DNA from: Hymenobacter glacieicola
GTDB taxonomy: Bacteria > Bacteroidota > Bacteroidia > Cytophagales > Hymenobacteraceae
DNA length: 64,000 nucleotides
Direction: 5' to 3'
NCBI RefSeq assembly: GCF_014640315.1
Contig: NZ_BMGS01000001.1
Coordinates: 558,001-622,000 of the forward strand
Part shown: positions 25,972-35,764 of the stretch, one piece after another
Layout of the letters: each line of letters opens with the position of its first letter
Numbering within the stretch: position 1 is the stretch's first letter
The notes under the pieces: generated by a model
Seen by the model: the letters and a program-made list of their open reading frames with translations, nothing else
The model's database searches: none
What the model was told of the DNA's origin: nothing
Translations under genes and position numbers: made by a program

Positions 25972-26043
25972 TAAACTTCCTCTTAACGCCCACGGCCGGC
26001 TTCCATAATGGGAGGCCGGCCGTGGGCGTTAAGAGGAAGTTTA
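25972..26043. terminator. Bidirectional terminator with 29-bp perfect arms
   Basis: Arms 25972-26000 and 26015-26043 are perfectly complementary; the inner TTCC/GGAG extends the stem. It lies between convergent genes and its right arm abuts the stop of the T9SS protein. Confidence 0.8.
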
Positions 26044-26045
26044 TG

Positions 26046-27476
26046 CTACTCGCGCAGCAGCCGTATTTGCTGCCCGTTGGCAGTACGGGCAACGTACAAA
26101 CCCGAAGGTAAGGTGGCAGCGGGTTGCCAGAGTACGCTACCGTCGGGGCTGCTGGTAAGCTGAGCTACCGCGCGACCCAGACCATCGAACACAGTAATAG
26201 GTTGCAGGGTAGGCTGGGCAAGCTGGAGCCGAACCTGCTCGCGGAAGGGAGTAGGATAGGCCGCTACTGCAACGGGTAGGCGAGAAGAAGTAGACGCCAG
26301 AATCTGGCTGGTTACCAAAAAAGTGAGCGTCCGAACTTCAGTACCATTAAACGGGCAACCGTTATCAGTTACGGTCACGGGAATGCGGTAGCGGCCTACG
26401 GGCAAGCCAGCCGGAACTTGCCAGGTCAGGCGCAGTTGGGTAGGTGACAGGGTCTGGAGGGTTACGCCGGGTACGGTGGTAGTAGCGCCGCTGCTGAAAC
26501 CCAGGGTTTGGCCAGCATCCGCATCCGTGGCGTCGAGGGTAACGGCTACGGTTTGGCCCGGATTAACTCGTATGGCTTTATCGAACGGTTGAGCCGTGTT
26601 TCCTACTCGAAGAGCGGTGAAGGTAGGGTTAGAGTTGCCGCCGGCGCTAGCTGCGTACGTAATGTCGCGCGTGACGCTGCCGATCAGAGTCCAGACAGAA
26701 TTGATACGTCGGTACTCTTGTACTCTCGCCGCCAAGGCAAAAAAGCCAGCTACAGGTGCGGCAGGGCCTGCGGTAGCTTCGCCGGTAGCAGGGTCAAGAG
26801 CAAACGGAGTGGGGGTGTACCCAACGACCGGTTGAGCACACGGAATAATAGAAGCCGCAAAGTCACTTCCCCCATCCATAGGAGTCACCAGTTGGTAAGC
26901 TAAAGAGTCACCATCAGGCTCGAAGGAGCTAAAGCTATACCGCTGTAATTGATTGCCTTGCGGGGTAGGAAACTCGGCATTAATAAACTTCGGGGATGCG
27001 TTAGCCAGACCAGTTGAGTTATCGAGCAACGCCTCAATGTATTCACCCTGGTTGATGGAACCGGGTATGTTGACTATACCTCCTGTTCTGTTTACATCAG
27101 ATACATTCAAAATCCATCGTGCGGGCGGCAGCTGCACTTCGGTTTCAAAAATCACTACCCGAATGTCACTCGCGCCTCCGCAATTAAAGGGAGAAAGAAC
27201 AAACCTTCGGGAAGCAGTTAACGGGACCTTGAAGCTACCTGGCAAGGCCCCGGAGCAGCCACCTCGCCCACACACGAGCGTAATGTTATTAGTTGATGCC
27301 ACTACAGGGCCAATAAACTCATAGAGTTTCACTGTGATGTGGTATCGGTTTGCCAAGCCACTTACCGGCTCATAAGAAATTTCACCTCCCCGCGCATGCG
27401 TGGCAAACACCTGCGAGGTACTAAATAACAGTACACTGTACGTGAGTAGTACACGCATTAAAGAGAAAGAAGGCAT
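26046..27476 (-). CDS. T9SS-sorted secreted protein
   Basis: 476 residues from the ATG at 27476 (an internal ATG at 27458 is also possible; the longer frame starts with TTG). Signal peptide, then the segment ATHARGGEISYEPVSG...YHITVKLYEF that opens a large family of Bacteroidota exported proteins. A beta-sandwich region (cadherin/PKD-like, about 290-390) follows, then a C-terminal T9SS type-A sorting domain: AYPTPFREQVRLQLAQ, VFDGLGRAVAQL, GLYVARTANGQQIRLLRE. It would be delivered to the surface or released by the type IX system. Its base composition is visibly more AT-rich than its neighbours. No enzyme motif seen. Confidence 0.85.
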   Translation of the reverse strand: MPSFSLMRVLLTYSVLLFSTSQVFATHARGGEISYEPVSGLANRYHITVKLYEFIGPVVASTNNITLVCGRGGCSGALPGSFKVPLTASRRFVLSPFNCGGASDIRVVIFETEVQLPPARWILNVSDVNRTGGIVNIPGSINQGEYIEALLDNSTGLANASPKFINAEFPTPQGNQLQRYSFSSFEPDGDSLAYQLVTPMDGGSDFAASIIPCAQPVVGYTPTPFALDPATGEATAGPAAPVAGFFALAARVQEYRRINSVWTLIGSVTRDITYAASAGGNSNPTFTALRVGNTAQPFDKAIRVNPGQTVAVTLDATDADAGQTLGFSSGATTTVPGVTLQTLSPTQLRLTWQVPAGLPVGRYRIPVTVTDNGCPFNGTEVRTLTFLVTSQILASTSSRLPVAVAAYPTPFREQVRLQLAQPTLQPITVFDGLGRAVAQLTSSPDGSVLWQPAATLPSGLYVARTANGQQIRLLRE

Positions 27477-27613
27477 ACGAAATATGTTTAGTGTAAGCAA
27501 TAGTGAGTCCTAAACCAGGAGGTAAGTCATCATAAGAAGAGCTGTTGAACGGCAAGTCAGCCCAGTAGTGGATTAATGTAGTATTTATTACCTACTTATC
27601 GAGTATTCACCAC

Positions 27614-28621
27614 CTATTTCCCGCCCGCCGTAGAGTTGCTGTCCAGAATCTTGAGCAGCTCGTTGAGCTTGGGCGTCAGGATGATTTCGGTGCGGCGGTT
27701 CAGGGCCTTGTTTTGAGGCGAGTCGTTCTGGGCAACGGGCACGTACTGGGAGCGGCCCGAAGCCGTGACGCGGGCCGGGGCCACGCCGCCCGAGGTAAGC
27801 AAACGGGCAATTTCAGTGGCGCGCAGTACGCTCAAATCCCAGTTGTCCTGCATGGCGGCGGTGGGGCGGCTGAAGGGCACGTTGTCGGTGTGGCCTTCCA
27901 CTACCACGTTCACGTCGGGCTGGTTTTGGAGCACGGTGGCCAGCTGCTTCAGGGCCTCCTGGCCCTTGGGGTCTACTTTCGTGGAGCCAGACTTGAACAG
28001 GAGCTGCTCGGAAAGGGATACGTACACCTTGCCATCCTTCATTTTTACCTGCAAATCGGTGCCCTGAAAACCGCGCAGGGCGTTGGTCACGCTGGCTTTG
28101 AGGTCGTCCACGGCCTTGTCTTTCTCGGCCAGGGCTTTTTGCAGCTCCGCCAGCCGGGCCTCGCGCACTTTCAGGTCGGCGTTCAGCTTGTCGATGTCGG
28201 CGCGGCTTTTCTTTAGGTTGGTGTCCAGCTCGCCCAGCTCGGCTTCGCGGCGGGCCAAGTCCTTGGCTACCTTGTTGTAGTCGGCCGACTTGTCAGCCAT
28301 GGCGCGGTCGGAGTTCTTGAGCAGCTTGTCGTAGGAGTCAGTCAGCTGGGTGTTCAGTTGCTGCATGCGGCGCAGGTTGCGGCCGGTTTCGGTGGAGTCG
28401 TCCACGAGGCGGCGGGTGTCGAGGCGCAGCTGGGCCAGCTCATCGGAAGCCTTTTTCAACTCCGTTACGGCTTGGCGCTGCTGGCGCTCCAGGTCGGTTT
28501 TGGCCTGCTCAGTGGCCGTCTGGCGGGCTTTTAGGTCGTCGTATTTCTTGGAGGCTACGCAGCCGGGCAGGGTAGCGGCGGCGAGCAGGGCGGCCACCGT
28601 GAGGGTAGAAAAGCTTTTCAC
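27614..28621 (-). CDS. OmpA-family lipoprotein with coiled coil
   Basis: 335 residues from the GTG at 28621, which begins a type II signal (VKSFSTLTVAALLAAATLPGC, lipidated Cys21). The annotated longer frame would add an implausible Pro-rich extension. Residues about 25-200 are a heptad-rich, highly charged coiled coil. The C-terminus is an OmpA/MotB peptidoglycan-binding domain with VVVEGHTDNVPFS and the closing NRRTEIILTP. It is likely an outer-membrane lipoprotein reaching peptidoglycan across the periplasm. A TACCTTGC box (28682-28689, minus strand) may be its promoter. Confidence 0.88.
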   Translation of the reverse strand: MKSFSTLTVAALLAAATLPGCVASKKYDDLKARQTATEQAKTDLERQQRQAVTELKKASDELAQLRLDTRRLVDDSTETGRNLRRMQQLNTQLTDSYDKLLKNSDRAMADKSADYNKVAKDLARREAELGELDTNLKKSRADIDKLNADLKVREARLAELQKALAEKDKAVDDLKASVTNALRGFQGTDLQVKMKDGKVYVSLSEQLLFKSGSTKVDPKGQEALKQLATVLQNQPDVNVVVEGHTDNVPFSRPTAAMQDNWDLSVLRATEIARLLTSGGVAPARVTASGRSQYVPVAQNDSPQNKALNRRTEIILTPKLNELLKILDSNSTAGGK

Positions 28622-28797
28622 GAGCGAAGTACAAAGGAGGGCGAAGGGTAGGAAGCGGGCTGGAAGCCGGGCATTCGGGTGGCAAGGTACGGGCCCGGGG
28701 CCGGAAGTGCTACCCAACCAGGGCCCGCCGACGTGGCTTCCTGGCTATATTTACCGTATGCCCCCTTCATTCCTTTCCTAACTAACCCGTTCTATGT

Positions 28798-29850
<1,053 letters not shown>

Positions 29851-30068
29851 GCAGCGCAATGGTGAGTTGGTGAATGCTCAGGATGACGGGTCAGTGCTTG
29901 TTACTTCACGCATTCACCATTTCACTCGCCACTTCACAATTTCGCCACTTCACTAAATCACAATTTCATCATCTGGCTTAACTTGCACCGTGGAAGCAAC
30001 CCCAGTCCGGTAGCCGCCGCCCTCCCCGGCCTTCCCCTCCCTCACCGATTCTAAGCATCCCATACCCT
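29851..30068. other. Spacer with CACTTCAC-type low-complexity repeats
   Basis: 29865-29970 is built from variants of ATTCACCATTTCACTCGCCACTTCAC. A TAACTTGC element at 29979-29986 may be the accD promoter. Confidence 0.4.
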
Positions 30069-30956
30069 ATGTCTTCCTGGTTTAAGCGCAAAGAAAAAGG
30101 CATCGTCACGCCCACGGAACAGAAGAAGGAGACGCCCGACGGCCTGTGGTACAAGTGCCCCGAGTGCAAAACCGTGGCTACCATGGCCGAGCACAAGCGC
30201 CTGCTTTCTACCTGCGGCAGCTGCCACCACCACGACCGGATTGACGCGGCCGACTACTTTGATTTTCTCTTCGATAACCACGAGTACCAGGAGTTGGACG
30301 CCGACCTACGCTCGGCTGACCCGCTGAACTTTGTGGACACCAAGGCCTACCCCCAGCGCGTAGCCGCTACGGAGAAAAACACGGGCCTTAAGGATGCCGT
30401 CCGCGCGGCCCACGGCCAGCTGAACGGCCTGGGTTTGGTAGTGGCCGCCATGGATTTCAAATTTATCGGGGGCTCCATGGGCTCGGTGGTGGGTGAGAAG
30501 ATTGCCCGCGCCATTGACTACGCCCGCCAGAACCGGCTGCCTTTTCTGATGATTTCGCGCTCCGGGGGCGCCCGCATGATGGAAGCCGGCTACTCCCTGA
30601 TGCAGATGGCCAAAACCTCGGCCAAGCTGGCCCTACTCTCTGAAGCCGGTATTCCCTACATTTCCTTGCTGACTGACCCTACCACGGGCGGCGTCACGGC
30701 CTCGTTCGCCATGCTCGGCGACTTTAACATTGCCGAGCCCGGCGCCCTGATCGGCTTTGCCGGTCCCCGCGTTATCAAGGAAACCATTGGTAAGGACCTG
30801 CCCAAAGGGTTCCAGAGCGCCGAGTTTGTACTCGAGCACGGTTTCCTCGACTTTATTGTCGACCGCAAGGAGCTCAAGCAAAAGCTTACCGATTTGCTGA
30901 CTATGCTGAAAGCGGCGGAAGTGCCTGCTGCTGAGAAGGCTGTGCTGGTGCGGTAA
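30069..30956 (+). CDS. accD: Acetyl-CoA carboxylase carboxyltransferase subunit beta
   Basis: 295 residues. N-terminal zinc ribbon with Cys30, Cys33, Cys49 and Cys52 (CPEC ... CGSC), then the crotonase-fold carboxyltransferase domain with [40 protein letters not shown], and [20 protein letters not shown]. It transfers carboxyl from biotin on BCCP to acetyl-CoA in the first committed step of fatty-acid synthesis, together with AccA (not in this window). All key landmarks are present and the length is normal. A hairpin terminator follows. Confidence 0.97.
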   Translation: MSSWFKRKEKGIVTPTEQKKETPDGLWYKCPECKTVATMAEHKRLLSTCGSCHHHDRIDAADYFDFLFDNHEYQELDADLRSADPLNFVDTKAYPQRVAATEKNTGLKDAVRAAHGQLNGLGLVVAAMDFKFIGGSMGSVVGEKIARAIDYARQNRLPFLMISRSGGARMMEAGYSLMQMAKTSAKLALLSEAGIPYISLLTDPTTGGVTASFAMLGDFNIAEPGALIGFAGPRVIKETIGKDLPKGFQSAEFVLEHGFLDFIVDRKELKQKLTDLLTMLKAAEVPAAEKAVLVR

Positions 30957-30998
30957 GCCACAATCGGCCGCCAGATTAATTTTCGGCAAGCTTTTTGG

Positions 30999-31043
30999 AA
31001 AAAGCCCGTTGAACGCACAAGCGGTGCATTCAGCGGGCTTTTT
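30999..31043 (+). terminator. Terminator after accD
   Basis: Imperfect ~20-bp stem (AAAAAGCCCGTTGAA... / ...TTCAGCGGGCTTTTT) with U5. Confidence 0.8.
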
Positions 31044-31181
31044 GCTGCTGTTGGCTTGATGTGGCCTGGCTTCGGGTAGTATAGAAGCTGCGCTATGTTG
31101 GCCGAACATTTTTTGCTTAACCGTAGTAAGAAGGCCCAAACAACACCCCCGCCTCTTTCCCTTCACCCTAGTTCCAAGAAT

Positions 31182-31925
31182 ATGACTTCTCGCACTTCAC
31201 TTTTGACCCTATTGATGGCTCTGGTGCTTTTCGTAAGCTCCTGCGCCAGCACCAACACCCGCAACCCCAACATTCCGGAAGCTGACACGAACGGCACGGG
31301 CCCGCGCAAAACCGGCACTAGCCGTACCGTGAAAGGGGGCGCTATCGGCGCTGGTGCTGGTGCCGTAGCCGGGGCCGTATTGGGCCGCGTAATTGGCGGT
31401 AAGTCGGGCACGGCGGCCGGCGCCATTATCGGGGCTGCCGTGGGCGGTACCGGTGGCGCTCTGATTGGCCGCAAAATGGATAAGCAGGCCGAAGAACTGC
31501 AGCGCGACATGCAGAACGCCAAAGTGGAGCGCGTAGGCGAAGGCATCAAAATCACCTTCGACTCGGGCATCCTGTTTGATACCAACAAGAGCGACCTGCG
31601 CCCGGCTTCCATGACGGAAATTCAGAAGATGGCCGAAGTCCTGAAGAAATACCCCGACACCAACGTACTGGTAGAAGGCCACACCGACGCCACCGGCTCG
31701 GATGCCATCAACCAGCCCCTGTCGGAGCGCCGGGCCCAGGCCGTAGCTACCTACACCCAGCAGCAAGGCGTTGATGCCGCTCGCATCACGAGCAAGGGCT
31801 ACGGTTCCAGCCAGCCCATTGCTGACAACACCACGGCCGAGGGCAAGCAGGCCAACCGCCGCGTTGAAATTGCCATCTACGCCAACGAAAAGATGAAGAA
31901 GGCCGCCGAAAACGGTACGCTCTAA
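31182..31925 (+). CDS. Glycine-zipper OmpA-family lipoprotein
   Basis: 247 residues from the ATG at 31182, which opens a lipoprotein signal (LFVSSC, Cys21). The region about 50-95 is a glycine-zipper (repeated GAxAGAxxGxxIGG pattern), as in YMGG/Rick_17kDa-type domains, expected to insert in or lie on a membrane. It is followed by the linker KVERVGEGIKITFDSGILF and an OmpA C-domain (VLVEGHTDATGSDAINQPLS ... NRRVEIAIYANEKM). Paralogous to the next gene, which lacks the lipid anchor. Likely links outer membrane to peptidoglycan. Confidence 0.9.
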   Translation: MTSRTSLLTLLMALVLFVSSCASTNTRNPNIPEADTNGTGPRKTGTSRTVKGGAIGAGAGAVAGAVLGRVIGGKSGTAAGAIIGAAVGGTGGALIGRKMDKQAEELQRDMQNAKVERVGEGIKITFDSGILFDTNKSDLRPASMTEIQKMAEVLKKYPDTNVLVEGHTDATGSDAINQPLSERRAQAVATYTQQQGVDAARITSKGYGSSQPIADNTTAEGKQANRRVEIAIYANEKMKKAAENGTL

Positions 31926-31946
31926 TCTTCCTTCGTTTTGCAAAGC

Positions 31947-31979
31947 AAAAAGCCGCTCCCTTGGGGGCGGCTTTTTTTG
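31947..31979 (+). terminator. Terminator after the OmpA lipoprotein
   Basis: AAAAAGCCGC(T)CCC / GGGGGCGGCTTTTTTT stem with U7. Confidence 0.85.
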
Positions 31980-32244
31980 TGCTTCATTTCCAGGTTTAGG
32001 CCCTCTATGTAGGTAAATGGAGAATAGGTAGTAAAAGGATTTTTACGGGTCACGGCTTGGAAAGCGGCCCGCAAAATGCCGTGACTCAGAAGGAGTTTGG
32101 CGGCAAGTACGGCGGCGGTAAATCGGGTAGTAGGGTAAGCTGAACACGTTTTTACATAATTTTATTTGGGCCCAAGCGTTTTTGGCAAGGTGGTTGCAAA
32201 CTAGGTATTCACAGAGGAGGTAGTCGAAAGAAATTTGTACCGAA

Positions 32245-32252
32245 TACCTTTG
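32245..32252 (+). promoter_or_regulatory. -7 box TACCTTTG
   Basis: Exact TAnnTTTG followed by CCGC, 51 nt before the ATG at 32304. Confidence 0.6.
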
Positions 32253-32303
32253 CCGCTAGATTGACCTCTTACTTCACACCAACACACTTTTACTTCTGAA
32301 CTC

Positions 32304-33011
32304 ATGAAGAATCTTCGTTCCTTGTTTGCCTTGCTGCTGGCCGTTTTGCTGCTGGGCAGCAGCTACGCTGAAGCACAAACCACGACGACTGCGAAAAAGC
32401 CCTGGAGCAAAACCGCTAAAGGCGCCGTTATCGGTGGTTTGGGTGGGGCTGCTGGTGGTGCCGTGCTGGGCCGCGTAATCGGTGGGAAGTCGGGTACGGC
32501 CAAAGGGGCCATTATTGGCGCGGCCGTGGGTGGCGCCGGTGGCGCCCTGATTGGCCGCCGCATGGACAAGCAGGCCGCTGAGCTGCAAAAGGAAATGGCC
32601 GGCGCTAAAGTGGAGCGCGTAGGTGAGGGCATTAAAATCACCTTCGACTCGGGCCTGCTGTTCGCTAAAAACTCGTCCGCGCTGACCTCGGCCGCTCAGG
32701 AAAACATCAAAGACCTGGCAAAAACCCTCATCAAGTACGGCGACACTAACGTAATTGTAGAAGGCCACACCGACAACACCGGTTCGGATGCCATCAACGA
32801 CCCGCTGTCCCAGCGCCGCGCTCAGGCTGTGGCCAACTATGCCCAGCAGCAAGGCGTTGACGCTTCGCGCTTCACCGTGTCGGGCTACGGCTCCAAGCAG
32901 CCCATTGCCGACAACTCGACGGAGTCTGGTCGTCAGGCCAACCGCCGCGTAGAAGTAGCCATCTTCGCTAACGAGAAGCTGAAGAAAGCTGCTGAAAAAG
33001 GCACCATCTAA
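32304..33011 (+). CDS. Glycine-zipper OmpA-family protein (non-lipidated paralogue)
   Basis: 235 residues, with a cleavable signal peptide (MKNLRSLFALLLAVLLLGSS, cleavage about AEAQ) and no lipobox Cys. Domain order matches the upstream lipoprotein: glycine zipper (about 40-85), KVERVGEGIKITFDSGLLF linker, OmpA domain with VIVEGHTDNTGSDAINDPLS and NRRVEVAIFANEKLKK. The C-terminal ENGTL/EKGTI endings are also conserved between the two, supporting tandem duplication followed by a switch of anchoring. It has its own promoter and terminator. Confidence 0.9.
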   Translation: MKNLRSLFALLLAVLLLGSSYAEAQTTTTAKKPWSKTAKGAVIGGLGGAAGGAVLGRVIGGKSGTAKGAIIGAAVGGAGGALIGRRMDKQAAELQKEMAGAKVERVGEGIKITFDSGLLFAKNSSALTSAAQENIKDLAKTLIKYGDTNVIVEGHTDNTGSDAINDPLSQRRAQAVANYAQQQGVDASRFTVSGYGSKQPIADNSTESGRQANRRVEVAIFANEKLKKAAEKGTI

Positions 33012-33029
33012 TAGCTACCACAGCTAAGT

Positions 33030-33069
33030 AAAAGCGGAGGCTCCTACTACGGGAGCCTCCGCTTTTTTG
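33030..33069 (+). terminator. Terminator after the second OmpA paralogue
   Basis: 15-bp stem AAAAGCGGAGGCTCC / GGAGCCTCCGCTTTT with U6. Confidence 0.85.
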
Positions 33070-33169
33070 TGGGATACCCTACCCGGGGTAGCTGTACCAG
33101 CTGCCTGCGAGCTGGGCCATAACACGGCCGCGGGCGTAACCCCGCGTCGGGCTCGGCGGTACAACGGCT

Positions 33170-33931
33170 ATGCCCATAACCTACGATTCTGCCGCGCCCG
33201 AAAAAACCAACGAGAACCATCGGATTCTGGACCAGTTCTACCCCCCGCTAACCCAGGGTACCACGCGCCGCTCCCCCATGCGGGAGCTGATATCCACGGT
33301 GTTGTCGCACCGCACTACCCACGCCGATGAGGAGCTGGCCTACGACCGGATGCTGGAGGCCTTTAGCGACTGGGAAGGGGTAGTGGCGGCACCGACGGCA
33401 GAACTGGCCCACGCCATCCGGACTACCCGCTGGCCCGATACGCAGGCCCCGCGCATCCAGGAAATTCTGCGCCGCATCAAGGCCGAGCGCGGCGAGTATA
33501 ACCTGGATTTCCTGGAAGAGTGGCCGACGGAAAAAGGCATGCAGTGGCTAAACGACATGCCCGGCATTGGACTGAAAACGGCCTCCTTGGTGCTGCTCTT
33601 CAACTTCCGCAAACCGGTGCTCCCCGTGGATACGCACGTGCACCGGGTGGCCCAGCGGGTAGGCATGATCGGGCCGAAAGCCTCCGTAGAAAAAGCCCAC
33701 CAAGTGTTGCTGGAGCAACTGCCCAAGGATTCGCTGCTGCTGCTCAACTTTCACAAGCACAATTACTGGCACGGCCAGAAAATCTGCTTCTTCACCAAGC
33801 CCGATTGCGCCCGTTGCCCCCTAAAAGGCTTCTGCAATTACTACCGGGAGCATTACGGTCCCGCAACGGCGGAGGCCCTGGCCGCTACCCCCACCCACTG
33901 GGACCCTGCCTGGGGTAGCTTGCCCCACTAA
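33170..33931 (+). CDS. Endonuclease III-like DNA glycosylase (HhH-GPD, 4Fe-4S)
   Basis: 253 residues. The helix-hairpin-helix MPGIGLKTASL contains the catalytic Lys136, and VDTHVHR supplies the catalytic Asp154. The C-terminal 4Fe-4S loop is perfect, CX6CX2CX5C (Cys206, 213, 216, 222). It excises damaged bases in base-excision repair. The sequence diverges from classical Nth (long helical insert LDFLEEWPTEKGMQWLNDM), placing it among the endonuclease III-domain proteins rather than housekeeping Nth, so substrate range may differ. It is convergent with the following lipoprotein, ten nucleotides between stops. Confidence 0.9.
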   Translation: MPITYDSAAPEKTNENHRILDQFYPPLTQGTTRRSPMRELISTVLSHRTTHADEELAYDRMLEAFSDWEGVVAAPTAELAHAIRTTRWPDTQAPRIQEILRRIKAERGEYNLDFLEEWPTEKGMQWLNDMPGIGLKTASLVLLFNFRKPVLPVDTHVHRVAQRVGMIGPKASVEKAHQVLLEQLPKDSLLLLNFHKHNYWHGQKICFFTKPDCARCPLKGFCNYYREHYGPATAEALAATPTHWDPAWGSLPH

Positions 33932-33941
33932 AACCGACCGG

Positions 33942-34421
33942 CTACTGCAACTGCGCAATCCGGCTCTGAAGAGTGTCAACCAGCGGATGCAGGTAAGCCG
34001 GGATATTTTGCTTTTGCGTGTCAATCAGCCAGAAGCGCCGGGTGCCGTGGTCGTTCAGCTCCACGTAGTAACCGCCCCAGTCGCCGGCGTCCGGCTGCCC
34101 AATAACGTGCGCAGACTCGGCCAGCAGCTTGGCTGGAATCAGGTCGGGTAGGTCGCTGACTTTAGCGTAGTCAGTGGCGGAGCGGGCTACAAACTGGCCT
34201 TGGTAAGGGCTGGTAAAGCTGGGGTACTTGTCCTGGGTGTCCTCGGCCAGCGTGCGGGCGCGGGGGGTAAGCTGATAGATTTCAATGCACCTTTCGCCTG
34301 CGCACTCGCCGTAAAACTGACCGAATACGAGTGTGTCCGGAGCCACCTCATCTTTCGTGCAGGCGGTAAGGGAGGTTGCGGCCAAAAGCCAGCTTAAGAA
34401 AAGGTATACTGCGGGTCGCAT
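33942..34421 (-). CDS. Hypothetical lipoprotein
   Basis: 159 residues with lipobox LTAC (Cys21) after a hydrophobic signal. Cys39 and Cys45 (GECAGERC) could form a disulphide. Mixed alpha/beta profile; no recognised family. A minus-strand TACGTTTG box lies only 2 nt before the ATG, so the mRNA would be leaderless, or the box is fortuitous. It is divergent from the radical SAM gene. Confidence 0.75.
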   Translation of the reverse strand: MRPAVYLFLSWLLAATSLTACTKDEVAPDTLVFGQFYGECAGERCIEIYQLTPRARTLAEDTQDKYPSFTSPYQGQFVARSATDYAKVSDLPDLIPAKLLAESAHVIGQPDAGDWGGYYVELNDHGTRRFWLIDTQKQNIPAYLHPLVDTLQSRIAQLQ

Positions 34422-34423
34422 AG

Positions 34424-34431
34424 CAAACGTA
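34424..34431 (-). promoter_or_regulatory. -7 box TACGTTTG abutting the lipoprotein start
   Basis: Exact TAnnTTTG on the minus strand, 2 nt from the start codon; functional status uncertain because of the extreme proximity. Confidence 0.4.
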
Positions 34432-34543
34432 ATTAGTGCACAATATGAACAGAAGAACGAGCCCTGAACGCCCGGAATAGTTGCATGCCGTTACTTTTCC
34501 CCCGTAGCCTGGTTTAGGCAAGGCAGCTTGCGGCTTCGTACTG

Positions 34544-34551
34544 TACCTTTA
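34544..34551 (+). promoter_or_regulatory. -7 box TACCTTTA before the radical SAM gene
   Basis: One-base variant of TAnnTTTG, ending 7 nt before the ATG at 34559; predicts a very short or absent leader. Confidence 0.45.
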
Positions 34552-34558
34552 CCTGTCT

Positions 34559-35542
34559 ATGCGCCTTGTTCGTCATCCGGTTCTCTGCAATTACTACGTT
34601 ACCTACCGCTGTAATGCCCGGTGCTCTTTCTGCGACATCTGGGAAAAGCCCTCGCCTTACATTCAGTTGGCTGATGTGGAACGCAACCTGCGCGACCTGA
34701 AGCGCTTAGGCGTGTCGGTAGTGGACTTTACCGGGGGCGAACCGCTGCTGCACCGCCAGATCCACGAGTTTGTGGGCCTGGCCCACGATATGGGGTTCAT
34801 CACGACTCTCACCACCAACTGCCTGCTGTACCCGAAGTACGCAGAAAAGCTCCGGGGCAAGGTCGACATGCTGCACTTTTCTCTCGACGCCTCCGAGAAA
34901 GAAGTGCACGACAAAGGCCGGGGCGTGGCGTGCTTTGATTTCGTGCTGGAAAGCATCCGGGTGGCCAAAGAACTGGGGGAGCGGCCCGACATTCTCTTCA
35001 CGGTATTCCGGGAAAACCTGCCGGACCTGGAGAAGGTGTACGAGCAAATCACCCGGCCCAATAAGCTGGTCCTCATTCTGAACCCGGCTTTCGAGTACAA
35101 CGCCGTTGATGCGGGCGAGCAGCTTACCACCGCAGAACTGGACTACCTTTCGGCCTTTGGCAAGCGCCCGGGCGTGTACCTGAACGAGGCCTTTATTCAG
35201 CTCCGGCGCGACGGGGGTAACCACGTCGCGGCGCCCGTCTGCCGGGCCGCTAGTACTACCCTGGTTATTTCGCCCAGCAACGAACTGGTGCTGCCCTGCT
35301 ACCACCTAGGCGAGCAGAAATTCCCCATCGAGGGGCAGCTGTTTGACTTGTACAACTCCGCCCCGGTGCAGCAGCTGGCCGCTCTGGAAGGGCGTCTGCC
35401 GCAGTGTGAGGGCTGCACCATCAACTGCTACATGCAGCCCAGCTTCGCGGTAGAAACCAGCAAATACTTCTGGCAGGCCCTACCCAGCACGCTCAAGTAT
35501 AACTGGGAGAAAGGCACCTGGAAACGTATGCTCGCCCGGTAA
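34559..35542 (+). CDS. Radical SAM protein with SPASM-like C-terminal cysteines
   Basis: 327 residues. The SAM-binding 4Fe-4S motif is CX3CX2C (Cys18, 22, 25 in RCNARCSFCDIW), and GGEPLL (59-64) is the SAM-amino-group motif. The C-terminal half has further cysteines (APVCRAAS, LPCYHLG, CEGCTINCYMQPS), suggesting a second cluster as in SPASM/Twitch enzymes. The reaction cannot be assigned: no peptide substrate, B12 domain or cofactor gene lies next to it. It is cytoplasmic, stands alone, and is followed by a palindromic repeat element. Confidence 0.88.
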   Translation: MRLVRHPVLCNYYVTYRCNARCSFCDIWEKPSPYIQLADVERNLRDLKRLGVSVVDFTGGEPLLHRQIHEFVGLAHDMGFITTLTTNCLLYPKYAEKLRGKVDMLHFSLDASEKEVHDKGRGVACFDFVLESIRVAKELGERPDILFTVFRENLPDLEKVYEQITRPNKLVLILNPAFEYNAVDAGEQLTTAELDYLSAFGKRPGVYLNEAFIQLRRDGGNHVAAPVCRAASTTLVISPSNELVLPCYHLGEQKFPIEGQLFDLYNSAPVQQLAALEGRLPQCEGCTINCYMQPSFAVETSKYFWQALPSTLKYNWEKGTWKRMLAR

Positions 35543-35580
35543 AGCGGTGAAATTTTGGATCTGCGAACTAAGAAATCGTC

Positions 35581-35690
35581 TGTCATCCTGAACTTGCGAC
35601 GGGTCTAGTCGTGCATAAACAAACCACTGTTGCCAAGTTGGGCTGACGTGAGAAGGTTTTTCGCAAGCTCAGCATGACAAGCGGTTGTCA
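35581..35690. repeat. Palindromic intergenic element A (GTCAT-type)
   Basis: Arms TGTCATCCTGAACTTGCGA (35581-35599) and the complement at 35661-35679 match at 17 of 19 positions, with a 61-nt interior. A third partial copy of the terminus (TTGTCATGCTC) follows at 35685-35695. It shares the GTCATnCTGA start with elements B, C and D. Confidence 0.7.
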
Positions 35691-35764
35691 TGCTCGCCAT
35701 TCGCCCAACCCATTGCATCACTACCTCGCCAAATCGTCACCTCACTAACTCACCATTCCACCTC

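Larger units (their letters stand above)
31926..32303. other. Spacer with terminator, hairpin and promoter
   Basis: After the terminator at 31947 there is an 8-bp inverted repeat (32049-32056 and 32078-32085, GTCACGGC/GCCGTGAC) of unknown role, then the TACCTTTG box at 32245. No gene is visible. Confidence 0.45.
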
